The notes under the pieces are model-generated. The model ran no database searches. It was not told where the DNA came from and saw nothing but the letters and a program-made list of their open reading frames with translations. From a virus, in the IMG/VR virus record IMGVR_UViG_3300003690_001926, positions 1 to 34,995 of that record: 34,995 nt of DNA; one strand, given 5' to 3'. The position numbers and the translations under genes were made by a program. This document shows positions 13,868-21,555 of this stretch, one piece after another (position 1 is the stretch's first letter; each line of letters begins with the position of its first letter).

Positions 13868-14758
13868 CTAGGCCATGAACCTCCGCAGGGATGCGAGCTT
13901 GCTCTTCTCTGACGAGTATACCACCTTGACCCCATCGCCCATAGCGGCTTCCACCTCCCGAACCCCCTTCACCATCTCGGCGAACTCTGCGGGCTCTAGG
14001 CTCAGGGCCTGGTCGCTGCCCCACTGCGTCTTGTCGTTGGTGAAGTGGCGCTCCAGGTACACGGCCCCGAGCGCGACCGCCGCGATGCTGATGGCGGTAC
14101 CGAGCTCGTGACCGGAGTAGCCAATCTGAAACGTCGGTAGTTCTATTTCTGACCGAAAGGATAGTGCTGGCAGTATCAGCACGCGAAGGTTTATCTCTGT
14201 AGGGTCTGTGGGGTAACTGGAGGTACATTGGCAAATGACAAGTGAGTCGCAAATAGGGTCTAGCCCATCTATCGCGTGCTTCACTTGCTTAGGAGTGCTG
14301 CCCCCAGTGGACAGGATTACGGGCCTGCCGGTGGCAGCCACACGCCTCAGTAGGCCATCATCGGTGAGACAGGGGGAACCAATCTTGTACGCGATAGGAT
14401 AGAACGGCTCCATGAAGTCTACCGCAGCCTCGTCCCAGACGGAGACGAACCAGTCGATACCAACATTCCGACAATGGTCATCGATGATTTCGTACTGTGC
14501 TTTGTTGAACTCAAGGCGCTCCCTGTACTCTACGTAATCGAGTTTGCCCCACGGAGTATCTTTCATGACAGCGCGCTGTGCTTCAGGTATAGCATCAGGC
14601 AGTGTACGCTTCTGGAACTTAACCATCGTAGCCCCTGCTTCTTTGGCAAGGTCTATCTGTTTCAGTGCCAGTTTCAGGTCGCCATTATGGTTGCCGCCGA
14701 TCTCGGCGACGATATAGACGGGTTCGCCAGGACCTAGCTTACGGGTACCGATTTCCAT
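13868..14758 (-). CDS. neuB: NeuB-like nonulosonic acid synthase, lacking the SAF domain
   Basis: 296 aa. The TIM-barrel motifs of sialic-acid synthases are present: VAEIGGNHNG (17-26), VKFQ (46-49), YKIGSPCLTD, VILSTGG, QCTSSYP, GYSGHELG and ERHFTNDKTQWGSDQALS. This family condenses phosphoenolpyruvate with a 6-carbon amino sugar (ManNAc or a bacillosamine-derived sugar) to make a 9-carbon nonulosonic acid. The C-terminal SAF antifreeze-like domain of standard 340-350-aa NeuB proteins is absent, which matches a shorter known subfamily with the GYSGHE variant. It overlaps the NeuA-like gene by 25 bases, so the two are coupled. Confidence 0.88.
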   Translation of the reverse strand: MEIGTRKLGPGEPVYIVAEIGGNHNGDLKLALKQIDLAKEAGATMVKFQKRTLPDAIPEAQRAVMKDTPWGKLDYVEYRERLEFNKAQYEIIDDHCRNVGIDWFVSVWDEAAVDFMEPFYPIAYKIGSPCLTDDGLLRRVAATGRPVILSTGGSTPKQVKHAIDGLDPICDSLVICQCTSSYPTDPTEINLRVLILPALSFRSEIELPTFQIGYSGHELGTAISIAAVALGAVYLERHFTNDKTQWGSDQALSLEPAEFAEMVKGVREVEAAMGDGVKVVYSSEKSKLASLRRFMA

Positions 14759-15438
14759 GACAGGATTGCCTCCGCCATCTTCAGGTCGAACGGGGTGTCT
14801 ATCTGCAACCGCTGCTCTTCGTCCATCACGTAGAGCCCGCTACTGTCACCAAGGCGATTGTGGTGCTTGCGCCACACTTCCATGTCGGTGATATAGATTG
14901 CGCCGTTCTCTTCATATTGGTCCATCTCTTGGCGCATGGGACGAAAGCGTGGTTGATGAGCAATGGGTACTCCACAATCACGCCACAGGAAAGCGTGCGA
15001 TGGTACTACCGACAGCATGGAGGAGTACCGCCGTGACTCGAAGTGGTCTAGGGCCTCATCGATGTGGCCCGCCGTCCGCAGCGGCGACGTGGGCTGTAGC
15101 AGCACCACGTTGTCCACCGTCTCGCCCCGCTTCTCCGCCCACTGGTGCAGCACGTGCCCGATGGCGTCTTCGGTGGGCGAGTCGTCCTGGGCCAGATCGT
15201 CGGGCCGCCAGTAGGCCTCCAGCGGCTTCAGCCAGTGGTCGTCATGGTGCTTCCACATCTCCGTCACGTGCCCCATTATCTCAGGGCTGTTCGTCGTCAC
15301 GATGATGTGGTCGATGCTGCGGGCCTCGGTGGCCGCCTGTAGCGTCCAGTCGATGAGCGGCCTGCCACCGAGCGGTGCCATGTTCTTGTTCTTGATGCCC
15401 TTGCTGCCAGCGCGGGCCGGTATGATACCGAGGTTCAT
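14734..15438 (-). CDS. neuA: CMP-nonulosonate synthetase (NeuA-like)
   Basis: 234 aa. Signature IPARAGSKGIKNKN (6-19), the substrate-loop WRPDDLAQDDSPTEDAI (77-93), LLQPTSPLR (113-121) and QIDTPFDL near the C-terminus are diagnostic of CMP-sialic acid/CMP-Kdo cytidylyltransferases. It would activate the product of the neighbouring NeuB-like enzyme with CTP so that a glycosyltransferase can use it. The order synthetase then synthase, with overlap, is typical of nonulosonic acid clusters. Whether the sugar is sialic, legionaminic or pseudaminic acid cannot be told. Confidence 0.9.
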   Translation of the reverse strand: MNLGIIPARAGSKGIKNKNMAPLGGRPLIDWTLQAATEARSIDHIIVTTNSPEIMGHVTEMWKHHDDHWLKPLEAYWRPDDLAQDDSPTEDAIGHVLHQWAEKRGETVDNVVLLQPTSPLRTAGHIDEALDHFESRRYSSMLSVVPSHAFLWRDCGVPIAHQPRFRPMRQEMDQYEENGAIYITDMEVWRKHHNRLGDSSGLYVMDEEQRLQIDTPFDLKMAEAILSWKSVPVS

Positions 15439-16388
15439 ACTGCTACCTTCGCTCGAAACGCCTCTATCGTCTGCCGTATCCCGTCCTCTAGCGACACCTT
15501 CGGTTCCCAGCCGACCTCTCGCAGCTTGGAGCCGTCGAGGAACTCGGACGCCCCGTCGTAGGGATTGCCCTTCACGACGGCCTTGGTGGTCTTGTCTATC
15601 GCAACACCGCTGAAAGTCTCCCGTATCAGGTCTACCAGCAGGCTCACCGCGACGGGCCTGCTACCGACGACATTGACCGCGGTGCCCTTGAACCGCTCTG
15701 CGTTCTCCGCAATGGCGATGAAGGCGTCGGCAGCGTCGGTACCGTACAGGTACGACTTCTGTATCGTGCCGTCGGACTGGATGATGGGCTGCTTGAAGTC
15801 CATCAAGGACAGGATGGTTGCGGGGACGATGTGCTCGTGGTGCGGGTCGCCTGGGCCGTAGGTGTTCGTGGGCCGGACACTGACGGCACGCAGGCCGTAG
15901 TTGTGCGCGTAGCCCTGCGTCAGCATGTCAGCGCATATCTTGCCCACGGTGTACCAGTCACGGCGGCGCATGGACACGTGGTCTTCCTGGTAGTTGCCAT
16001 CACCTAACCAAGGAACCTTAGACATTGAACCGTACACGTGGTTCGTGGACGCGGTGAGCACAGTGGGCACCTTGGCCTGCAGGCACGCCTCCAGTACGTT
16101 ACGGGTGCCGTCGATGCTCAGGTCCATGCTGGCGACGCGATCTTCCTTGGCCGCCGTCACGCCCGACTGCGCCGCAAGGTGGATGAGGATATCCGGTGCC
16201 CAACCCTTGATGGAACACAGTAGGCTATCGTAGTCCAGCACGTTCCCAGTGACGGTTTCGTGCAGGTCGTAGGGGTCTAGTGCCATCGCGTGTATGTCGT
16301 AGTTGAGCACGCTGTGTCCCAGCTCGACCAGCCGCGGCAGCAGGAACGAGCCAATTAAACCTGATCCCCCCGACACTAAGTACCTCAT
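15435..16388 (-). CDS. SDR-family NDP-sugar epimerase/dehydratase
   Basis: 317 aa. NAD-binding GGSGLIGS (7-14) and catalytic YTVGK (146-150, YxxxK) with TASTNHVYG mark an extended short-chain dehydrogenase. The stretch RPTNTYGPGDPHHEHIVPATI and SDGTIQKSYLYGTDAADAF match CDP-glucose 4,6-dehydratase-type enzymes (RfbG) best, but the protein is shorter and the substrate is not certain. It would supply or modify a sugar nucleotide for the nonulosonic acid or a linked glycan. It ends overlapping the NeuA-like gene by four bases (ATGA-like coupling); AGAGG precedes ATG 16388. Confidence 0.82.
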   Translation of the reverse strand: MRYLVSGGSGLIGSFLLPRLVELGHSVLNYDIHAMALDPYDLHETVTGNVLDYDSLLCSIKGWAPDILIHLAAQSGVTAAKEDRVASMDLSIDGTRNVLEACLQAKVPTVLTASTNHVYGSMSKVPWLGDGNYQEDHVSMRRRDWYTVGKICADMLTQGYAHNYGLRAVSVRPTNTYGPGDPHHEHIVPATILSLMDFKQPIIQSDGTIQKSYLYGTDAADAFIAIAENAERFKGTAVNVVGSRPVAVSLLVDLIRETFSGVAIDKTTKAVVKGNPYDGASEFLDGSKLREVGWEPKVSLEDGIRQTIEAFRAKVAV

Positions 16389-16445
16389 TGCGCCACCTCT
16401 TGCATTTGAACGAAGCGCCCGTCATCGCCATGTGTTAACCATGAC

Positions 16446-17186
16446 CTATCCATCAAGCACCTCTTCCAGTGATTTGTACTTTATCGGCACGCCCTTCATC
16501 GGCTTCAGTGCCGGTCGCTCGTCCTTCCCCGTCGCGTTCATGAAGCCTCCAGGGGTGCAGTCGAACATGACGCCGCCGACGGCCTCGAAGTCCTGACGCG
16601 CACGCAGGTGCGACTCCGCTGCGCCCTGCACCGAACGCGGTGTCACGACCATGCCAGGGTCAGCGTCCAGGTCAAAGCAGTACCCCTTCGGCCAGAAGTC
16701 AGTGCCGACGAAGTATATCTCTCGATAGCCCATCCACGCCGCTATCTGTGACAGCGTCAGCGGCGAGTGGCGTCCTGTCTTCAGGGGCTCCAGTGTCTCG
16801 CCGAGCCCCGCGAAGCCGTACTTTGCCATGCGCAACGGGCCGCCGTCCTGTTCCTTCTCAACCCAGACCCAGCCATCCCTTTCAACAGGTTCTGGATGCA
16901 CTACGAACCGCATGGGCATTTTAGGCGACCATGTTTGCGTAATCTCGTCGTAGTAATCTATCTGCTCGGCGTTATATGGCTCGGTCAGACCCATGTAGGT
17001 TGGAATGAAGGGTAACGCTCCCCAGAGAGCCATCCTGTTACAGACGAAGGTGTCCTCGTCAATCAGGCGCTCGACGCCCTTGGTCTTGAGCAGGGATGGG
17101 CCGCAACCCATCATGAAGATGCGACCACTACTTATATTGTGCAGTTCTTCAAGTAGGCCTATGAACTCAGGAGGCTGCGGTTTCAC
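16446..17186 (-). CDS. GT42/Maf (DUF115-like) putative nonulosonate transferase, copy 2
   Basis: 246 aa from GTG 17186 (GGAGGTG upstream). It has MMGCGPSLL (25-33), FVCNRMALW (47-55), SPLTLSQIAAWMGYREIYFVGTDF (given in parts: SPLTLSQIAAW and MGYREIYFVGTDF) and FDCTPGG. The GxGPSL start, CN motif and GY[KR]EIY..G.DF pattern recall CstII-type sialyltransferases and the MptE/Maf DUF115 family, which transfer nonulosonic acids. His193 in a helix after the DF motif is a candidate for the catalytic His. It is a tandem paralogue of the upstream 278-aa gene. Confidence 0.68.
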   Translation of the reverse strand: MKPQPPEFIGLLEELHNISSGRIFMMGCGPSLLKTKGVERLIDEDTFVCNRMALWGALPFIPTYMGLTEPYNAEQIDYYDEITQTWSPKMPMRFVVHPEPVERDGWVWVEKEQDGGPLRMAKYGFAGLGETLEPLKTGRHSPLTLSQIAAWMGYREIYFVGTDFWPKGYCFDLDADPGMVVTPRSVQGAAESHLRARQDFEAVGGVMFDCTPGGFMNATGKDERPALKPMKGVPIKYKSLEEVLDG

Positions 17187-18003
17187 TCAGCACCTCCGCT
17201 ATCTCCCTGTACTCCAACACACCCGATTCGTTGACCCTACCACCAGGAGTGCAGTCGATGACGGTACGGCCAGCGCGTTCGATGTCGCGGCGTGCCCGCT
17301 CGAAGCACTCCAGTATCGACCGTTCGTTACGTGGGAACATCGTGCGGCCCGACTCCTTGTCCCATGCTTGTCCCGTCTGTGTTAGGTCGATTCCCAGAAA
17401 GTAGAACTCAGTGTAACCCATCCATGCTGCAAGCTGGCACAGGGTCAACGGTGACGCCCAGCCGGTTATCAGCGGCGCCAGCCTGTCCCCAAGGCCCTGG
17501 AAGCCCTCCCAACGCATCTGGATGTCGTCTGGGGCCTTTGGGCACCACAGCCAGCCGGGGGCTGTCACGGGCCACCAGTTGATGGCGATACGATTGGTCG
17601 CTGTCGGGTAGTCGTACTGAGGATAGATCATCTTGCCCCAGGCCCCGATAGGCCCAGGTTCCGCCACGACGTGGTGCGTCGGCGTGAACGGCAAGTCTTT
17701 CCAACGGGCTATCCGGTTGACCGTCCACGTCTCCTCGTGCCGCATACGATGCAGCCACTCCACCTGAGACAGCAACGACGGCCCGCTACCGAAGATGAAC
17801 GTCCGGCCCGACTTGGTGTTGTGGACTTCGTCCAACCAGGGAGGCCACTCTATGTCGATACCGAAGTCGTCTTCGGGAGTACCCTGGTGGGCATCGAGGC
17901 TGTTGAAGACGCGGAGAACCATCGAGTCTTCTTCCACGAACCCCAGGTCGAGTTTCGGCACGTGTCCCGAGACGTGGTCCTCAGTGTCGCCGTCAACCAT
18001 CAT
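17167..18003 (-). CDS. GT42/Maf (DUF115-like) putative nonulosonate transferase, copy 1
   Basis: 278 aa. IFGSGPSLL (70-78), TVNRIARW (94-101), SPLTLCQLAAW, GYTEFYFLGIDL (197-207) and VIDCTPGG (248-255) align with the neighbouring 246-aa protein. These also match the arrangement of CstII-like sialyltransferases and DUF115/Maf glycosyltransferases. A 60-residue acidic N-terminal extension precedes the domain. No His equals that of copy 2 in the region between the ID motif and CTPGG, so catalysis may differ. Overlaps the methyltransferase stop (ATATGATG) and the next start; the genes form a coupled chain. Confidence 0.65.
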   Translation of the reverse strand: MMVDGDTEDHVSGHVPKLDLGFVEEDSMVLRVFNSLDAHQGTPEDDFGIDIEWPPWLDEVHNTKSGRTFIFGSGPSLLSQVEWLHRMRHEETWTVNRIARWKDLPFTPTHHVVAEPGPIGAWGKMIYPQYDYPTATNRIAINWWPVTAPGWLWCPKAPDDIQMRWEGFQGLGDRLAPLITGWASPLTLCQLAAWMGYTEFYFLGIDLTQTGQAWDKESGRTMFPRNERSILECFERARRDIERAGRTVIDCTPGGRVNESGVLEYREIAEVLSETAAS

Positions 18004-18977
18004 ATCTCGCGCCTACGAGCCTTGGCGATGAGGGTGTCGTTGCAGCCGTAGCTCACCATGACGGTCCGGTACTCCTTGTCCAACCGACTGATGGAGCGAT
18101 TGAGGATTCCAGACAGTGGATGAGCCCGATTAACAGGTTGTAGGATGAACTGGGCTTCCTGAACGTCCGCCATCGGTTTCTTGTTCAGTATCCAGTTGAT
18201 ATGGTTCATCAACCCGTAACGCTGGTCCCCCATGACCTTCGCCTCGAACGCTAACGCGCCTAGCGCCCCTGCAAGGGTCTCTCGGTTCCAGTAGGTGATG
18301 TGGGGCTTTCGGTACCAGCGGTCTCGGTACTCGTCCACGCCGTAGACGGTCAGCAGGGCGTCACGGACGTTGGGCGTCTCCAGGTACAAGTAACCGCCGC
18401 CGATAAGCCGCTCTTTGCAATCACGCAGGAACTTGGCGGGGTTGGTCTGGTGCTCCAGTACCTGGTTAGCGCAGATGGCGGTGAACCGCTGCCCTGGGTA
18501 GATGTCGAGAAGGTTGCCCTCTTCGCACGGCAGTTCGCCCACGTCTCGCACGTAAGCGGCATCCTCGGGGTTCCACTCGCAGCCGAAGCGGTCGTAGCCG
18601 TCTCCGAGCGCATCAAGGAAGAATCCCGAGGAGCAGCCGATGTCTAGGACCGACGCGCCCTCGGGTACAAACTCGTTGAACCGTTTGACTGACTCACCCA
18701 TCAACGGCCTCATGGTGAGAAACCGTTCCTCGGGAGTCATCACTTTCTCGGGGTTGTAGTCGTGTTCCTTGCGATACTCGTCACGATAGTATTCACGAAT
18801 ATCGTCAAAGGGAGGGGTGATGAACTGGAGGTCGCACTGGAGACAGCGGTAGACGGGATAGTCGGGGTCGTCTCGAACGCCCTTTCGTATCAGCCGTATG
18901 TTAGTCTGCCGACAAAGTGGGCAGGCTACGTTGGCTTCAGTCGGACGTTCCGTCTCCGTCGTGGGTTCCGTTGACAT
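18000..18977 (-). CDS. Class I SAM-dependent methyltransferase with N-terminal zinc ribbon
   Basis: 325 aa. Cysteines C19/C22 and C45/C48 (CPLC, CLQC) form a ribbon, followed by motif I VLDIGCSSG (110-118), GCEWNPE, NQVLEHQTNPAKFLRDCKERL and LYLETPNV. This layout is common among methyltransferases of surface-sugar and secondary-metabolite clusters (Methyltransf_23 type). In the context of sugar genes it may methylate a sugar or lipid-linked glycan. GGAGGACAGCA before ATG 18977 gives a good start, 41 bases inside the previous gene's end. Confidence 0.85.
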   Translation of the reverse strand: MSTEPTTETERPTEANVACPLCRQTNIRLIRKGVRDDPDYPVYRCLQCDLQFITPPFDDIREYYRDEYRKEHDYNPEKVMTPEERFLTMRPLMGESVKRFNEFVPEGASVLDIGCSSGFFLDALGDGYDRFGCEWNPEDAAYVRDVGELPCEEGNLLDIYPGQRFTAICANQVLEHQTNPAKFLRDCKERLIGGGYLYLETPNVRDALLTVYGVDEYRDRWYRKPHITYWNRETLAGALGALAFEAKVMGDQRYGLMNHINWILNKKPMADVQEAQFILQPVNRAHPLSGILNRSISRLDKEYRTVMVSYGCNDTLIAKARRREI

Positions 18978-19491
18978 TGCTGTCCTCCAGTCCTGGTAAG
19001 TCCGAGCCAGCCGCTAATGCGGGCTTGCCGACCCAGACGTCATCAAGCATCTGCCGAAGTTGAGCGGCACCACCATCTGGACTGGTGGTGTCAATCTGCT
19101 CCAGCTCCTCCAGCACGTCCATGAAGGACATACCTTCGGGTAGAACCGCCTTGTGGGGCGTCCCGTCGCCCTGACCAATCGGCCTACGCAGCACCTCTTG
19201 CATAGATGCCATGCCGAACTCCTTGGCAAAGTTCAACAGGGTGAACGCTCCCATGATTACGTTATGGTGCAGTGGCTGGACTATCGCCCCAGGCCACTGG
19301 AATGTGTAGTTGCAGTCGGGGCAGCGATAGATGTTGCCGCCCCGTGCAATTAACGTCATGGTTGGGTGGTCGCACGTGATGGCCTTGCCGTAACGGAAGA
19401 TGTAATTCCGTTTCCGCTCACCACGTGCGGCCACCGCATAGTCGAGCGTGTGTTCAGGTTTGAACTTCTCGACTGCTCTTTCCTCGATCAC
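18937..19491 (-). CDS. Unknown late protein with zinc ribbon
   Basis: 184 aa from GTG 19491, directly after the previous stop. Cys/His pairs CDH (40-42) and YRCPDCNYTF (about 55-64) form a possible zinc ribbon; the C-terminus is acidic (LEDSNVNGTHDGDGTSD). The central helices (GAFTLLNFAKEFGM, MDVLEELEQIDT) have no family match. It connects the head genes and the sugar island and overlaps the methyltransferase gene. Confidence 0.5.
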   Translation of the reverse strand: MIEERAVEKFKPEHTLDYAVAARGERKRNYIFRYGKAITCDHPTMTLIARGGNIYRCPDCNYTFQWPGAIVQPLHHNVIMGAFTLLNFAKEFGMASMQEVLRRPIGQGDGTPHKAVLPEGMSFMDVLEELEQIDTTSPDGGAAQLRQMLDDVWVGKPALAAGSDLPGLEDSNVNGTHDGDGTSD

Positions 19492-19974
19492 TTAGTTGAT
19501 TGCTCCTGGCTTCCCGTAGATGTACGCAACCACTAGGTCAACCATCGCAGCTCCTGCGTCGGTCGTATTAGGGTTAATGGTCAGGTGCCAGTTCACCCAG
19601 TCGTCGGCGTCCAGGTCGGTCGAGGACGTACCGGCAACGTCTCTGGGAACACGTGCCACGAACCCCGCCGTGTCCGTTATCGCCGTGAACAGTGCCGCGG
19701 CACCCGTGGCGTCTCCAGTCGGGCCGCCGTCGGAGAACGTCATCGTCGCCGAAGAGGCAGAGTCAGTCGCTCCAGAGAGGCCAGGAGTGCCAGACAGGCC
19801 ACCGAGCCGGAGGCCCATCGAGAACTCCATGCCGGACACGTCAACCACGCCTGGAACGCTGAACACATTGTACTGCCCCGTAGGGAGGTTGCCAAGGAAG
19901 CCCCCAACGGTGCTTGACACGCCATTGGCGACCAGCCGGCTGACAGACTGTGCATTTGTATATGGGAAAGGCAT
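19492..19974 (-). CDS. Putative virion structural protein
   Basis: 160 aa. AAGGAG precedes ATG 19974 with good spacing. The sequence is Gly/Ser/Thr rich with β-strand pattern (VDVSGMEFSMGLRLGG, VNWHLTINPN, AAMVDLVVAYIYGKPG). In many phages a protein of this type follows the capsid and serves as head decoration or head completion. No specific family is recognised. Confidence 0.6.
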   Translation of the reverse strand: MPFPYTNAQSVSRLVANGVSSTVGGFLGNLPTGQYNVFSVPGVVDVSGMEFSMGLRLGGLSGTPGLSGATDSASSATMTFSDGGPTGDATGAAALFTAITDTAGFVARVPRDVAGTSSTDLDADDWVNWHLTINPNTTDAGAAMVDLVVAYIYGKPGAIN

Positions 19975-20009
19975 TGTTAGTCTCCTTCGTCGTCGAGAAG
20001 CACACCGTC

Positions 20010-20072
20010 CTAGGTGAACTTGCCCCCAACGATGTTTCCGATTACCTTGCGGCCTTCTAGTTTGCCGCTCAC
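20010..20072 (-). CDS. Possible 20-aa micro-ORF
   Basis: GTG 20072 overlaps the stop of the 282-aa gene (GTGA) and the frame ends at TAG 20010-20012, 35 bases before the next ATG. It encodes MSGKLEGRKVIGNIVGGKFT, a plausible compact β-strand peptide. It is supported only by the overlap and by sensible sequence, so it is weak. Confidence 0.28.
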   Translation of the reverse strand: MSGKLEGRKVIGNIVGGKFT

Positions 20073-20917
20073 TTTCTTTGAACTGAAGGTACCGTGTTGA
20101 CGGTGCTGGCTACTGGACTCGCTGCGCCAACTCCGCCTTCAGGGCTTCGTTCTCCGTTGTTAGGTCCGCCTTCGTCGGCATGAGCTACCTTCATCTTTTC
20201 AACGGGAACATGGGACTTGCCACGCCGGAGATATCCATTGACGTGCCTCGATACGCCTTTCAGAGCATCCCAACCGACATCATGCAGTATGCAGAACCAC
20301 TTGAAGGTTGTTCTTCGGGCCACAACCTCCACAGGTGGAGATTCCTGCACCGGCACCTTAAATTGGTCGCAATGCTGGACGTATCCTGCCCATGTCTTAA
20401 ATCTATGTGTTCCTCGAAACGGTCTGCCGTAATGGGCTACGCTGCAAGCGAAGTCACCCTCGCCATCGTGGCCCTGTTCGTGTTCTGGTTCGCCCTCGGT
20501 GGGAACGGCGTCCTCTAACACCTCGACGTCAACTGCAACCACGGCATCCGTGGGAGGACGGAGGCGGAAGCCCTTATGTAGGTAATGCGCTATCTGCGAT
20601 GCATTATTCGCTGGCAGCGGCCCCGTTGGGTGCCAGCCTTTGTCAACCTCTTTCGGGACCATCTGTTTTACGCCATCAACCTTCTCTTCCACCCTTTCGG
20701 TCAGAAAATAGTGCTGCCAGTAGACGGCCTTTCCGCTATCCACCCAATGTGGGAGTACATCTTCGCTTAACTCAAGGGCAAAATTGTCCCGAGCTTCACG
20801 TCGAATCTGCTTCCATTCCGTCTCCTGGAAACGCTCGATATGGTCTAAGCGCTTCTTATCCTCAAGGAACATGTCCCACGCCAATCGCATACCTAGCTTG
20901 GCTTCAACAACAACCAT
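20069..20917 (-). CDS. Late protein with two zinc-finger-like motifs
   Basis: 282 aa. The middle has FACSVAHYGRPFRGTHRFK followed by YVQHC, and WFCILHDVGWDALKG with SRHVNGYLRRG further on, both resembling Cys/His fingers of phage virion-associated proteins, though the spacing is irregular. The N-terminus is helical (KRLDHIERFQETEWKQIRREARDN), and the C-terminus is low-complexity. It sits between a zinc-finger protein with an Arg tail and a structural gene. The role is unknown. Confidence 0.5.
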   Translation of the reverse strand: MVVVEAKLGMRLAWDMFLEDKKRLDHIERFQETEWKQIRREARDNFALELSEDVLPHWVDSGKAVYWQHYFLTERVEEKVDGVKQMVPKEVDKGWHPTGPLPANNASQIAHYLHKGFRLRPPTDAVVAVDVEVLEDAVPTEGEPEHEQGHDGEGDFACSVAHYGRPFRGTHRFKTWAGYVQHCDQFKVPVQESPPVEVVARRTTFKWFCILHDVGWDALKGVSRHVNGYLRRGKSHVPVEKMKVAHADEGGPNNGERSPEGGVGAASPVASTVNTVPSVQRK

Positions 20918-20922
20918 ACTGC

Positions 20923-21546
20923 CTACCTACGTCTGCTACGCGGACGGCTACGTCTCCGCCTACGACTGCTCCGCTCCACCTGGATATCGACAGGCCCGGT
21001 ACCGTTGTTCGTATCAGCGGCGACCGGCGCCGGGGGCGCTAAGGAGAATTGATGAATCGTTACCACCCCTGCACCCTTGTGTAGAGGCCCTTCCGTCTTC
21101 ATACGCTCCAGGTGCCGACGGCCCTGCCCTTTTCGTAAGGCAAAGGGCATACCGCACCCAGAGCATATCTGCACAACGTCACTGCCGGTGCCTTGAGTGG
21201 TGCCTAGCTCCGCACCCTCATGGTCTCGGTGCTGCTGCTCCGTCCTGTCGATGTGAGTAGACACGTCCCGAGAAAAGGCACTTGCGGTCTTGCAAACGGA
21301 GCACTTTGTCACCACCTTGCGCAGGTAGTAGTTGTGCACCATCCCACGCTCTAGCGGATTCGTCCATGTATTATCGACGTTGTCCCACAGACGTATACGC
21401 TCTGCGGGCGAGACCCCGTCAACGCCACTTTCTTTATACCAGTTAGCGACCCCAGCAGCCGCCTGCGACGCCGCACGCTCACGCTCTTGTAGCGTCGCAG
21501 GCATTTCGCGACCTTGTGCATCATTGAACCTAGCCTGGTTAGTCAT
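20923..21546 (-). CDS. Zinc-finger-like late protein with protamine-like Arg tail
   Basis: 207 aa. Two Cys/His motifs: CSVCKTASAFSRDVSTHID plus a trailing His, and CSGCGMPFALRKGQGRRHLE with a later His. The last 18 residues are almost entirely Arg and Ser (RSSRRRRRSRPRSRRR). The gene lies directly after the capsid, so a DNA-binding virion or head-interior role is plausible but not demonstrated. GGAG precedes ATG 21546. Confidence 0.55.
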   Translation of the reverse strand: MTNQARFNDAQGREMPATLQERERAASQAAAGVANWYKESGVDGVSPAERIRLWDNVDNTWTNPLERGMVHNYYLRKVVTKCSVCKTASAFSRDVSTHIDRTEQQHRDHEGAELGTTQGTGSDVVQICSGCGMPFALRKGQGRRHLERMKTEGPLHKGAGVVTIHQFSLAPPAPVAADTNNGTGPVDIQVERSSRRRRRSRPRSRRR

Positions 21547-21555
21547 CTAACTCCG

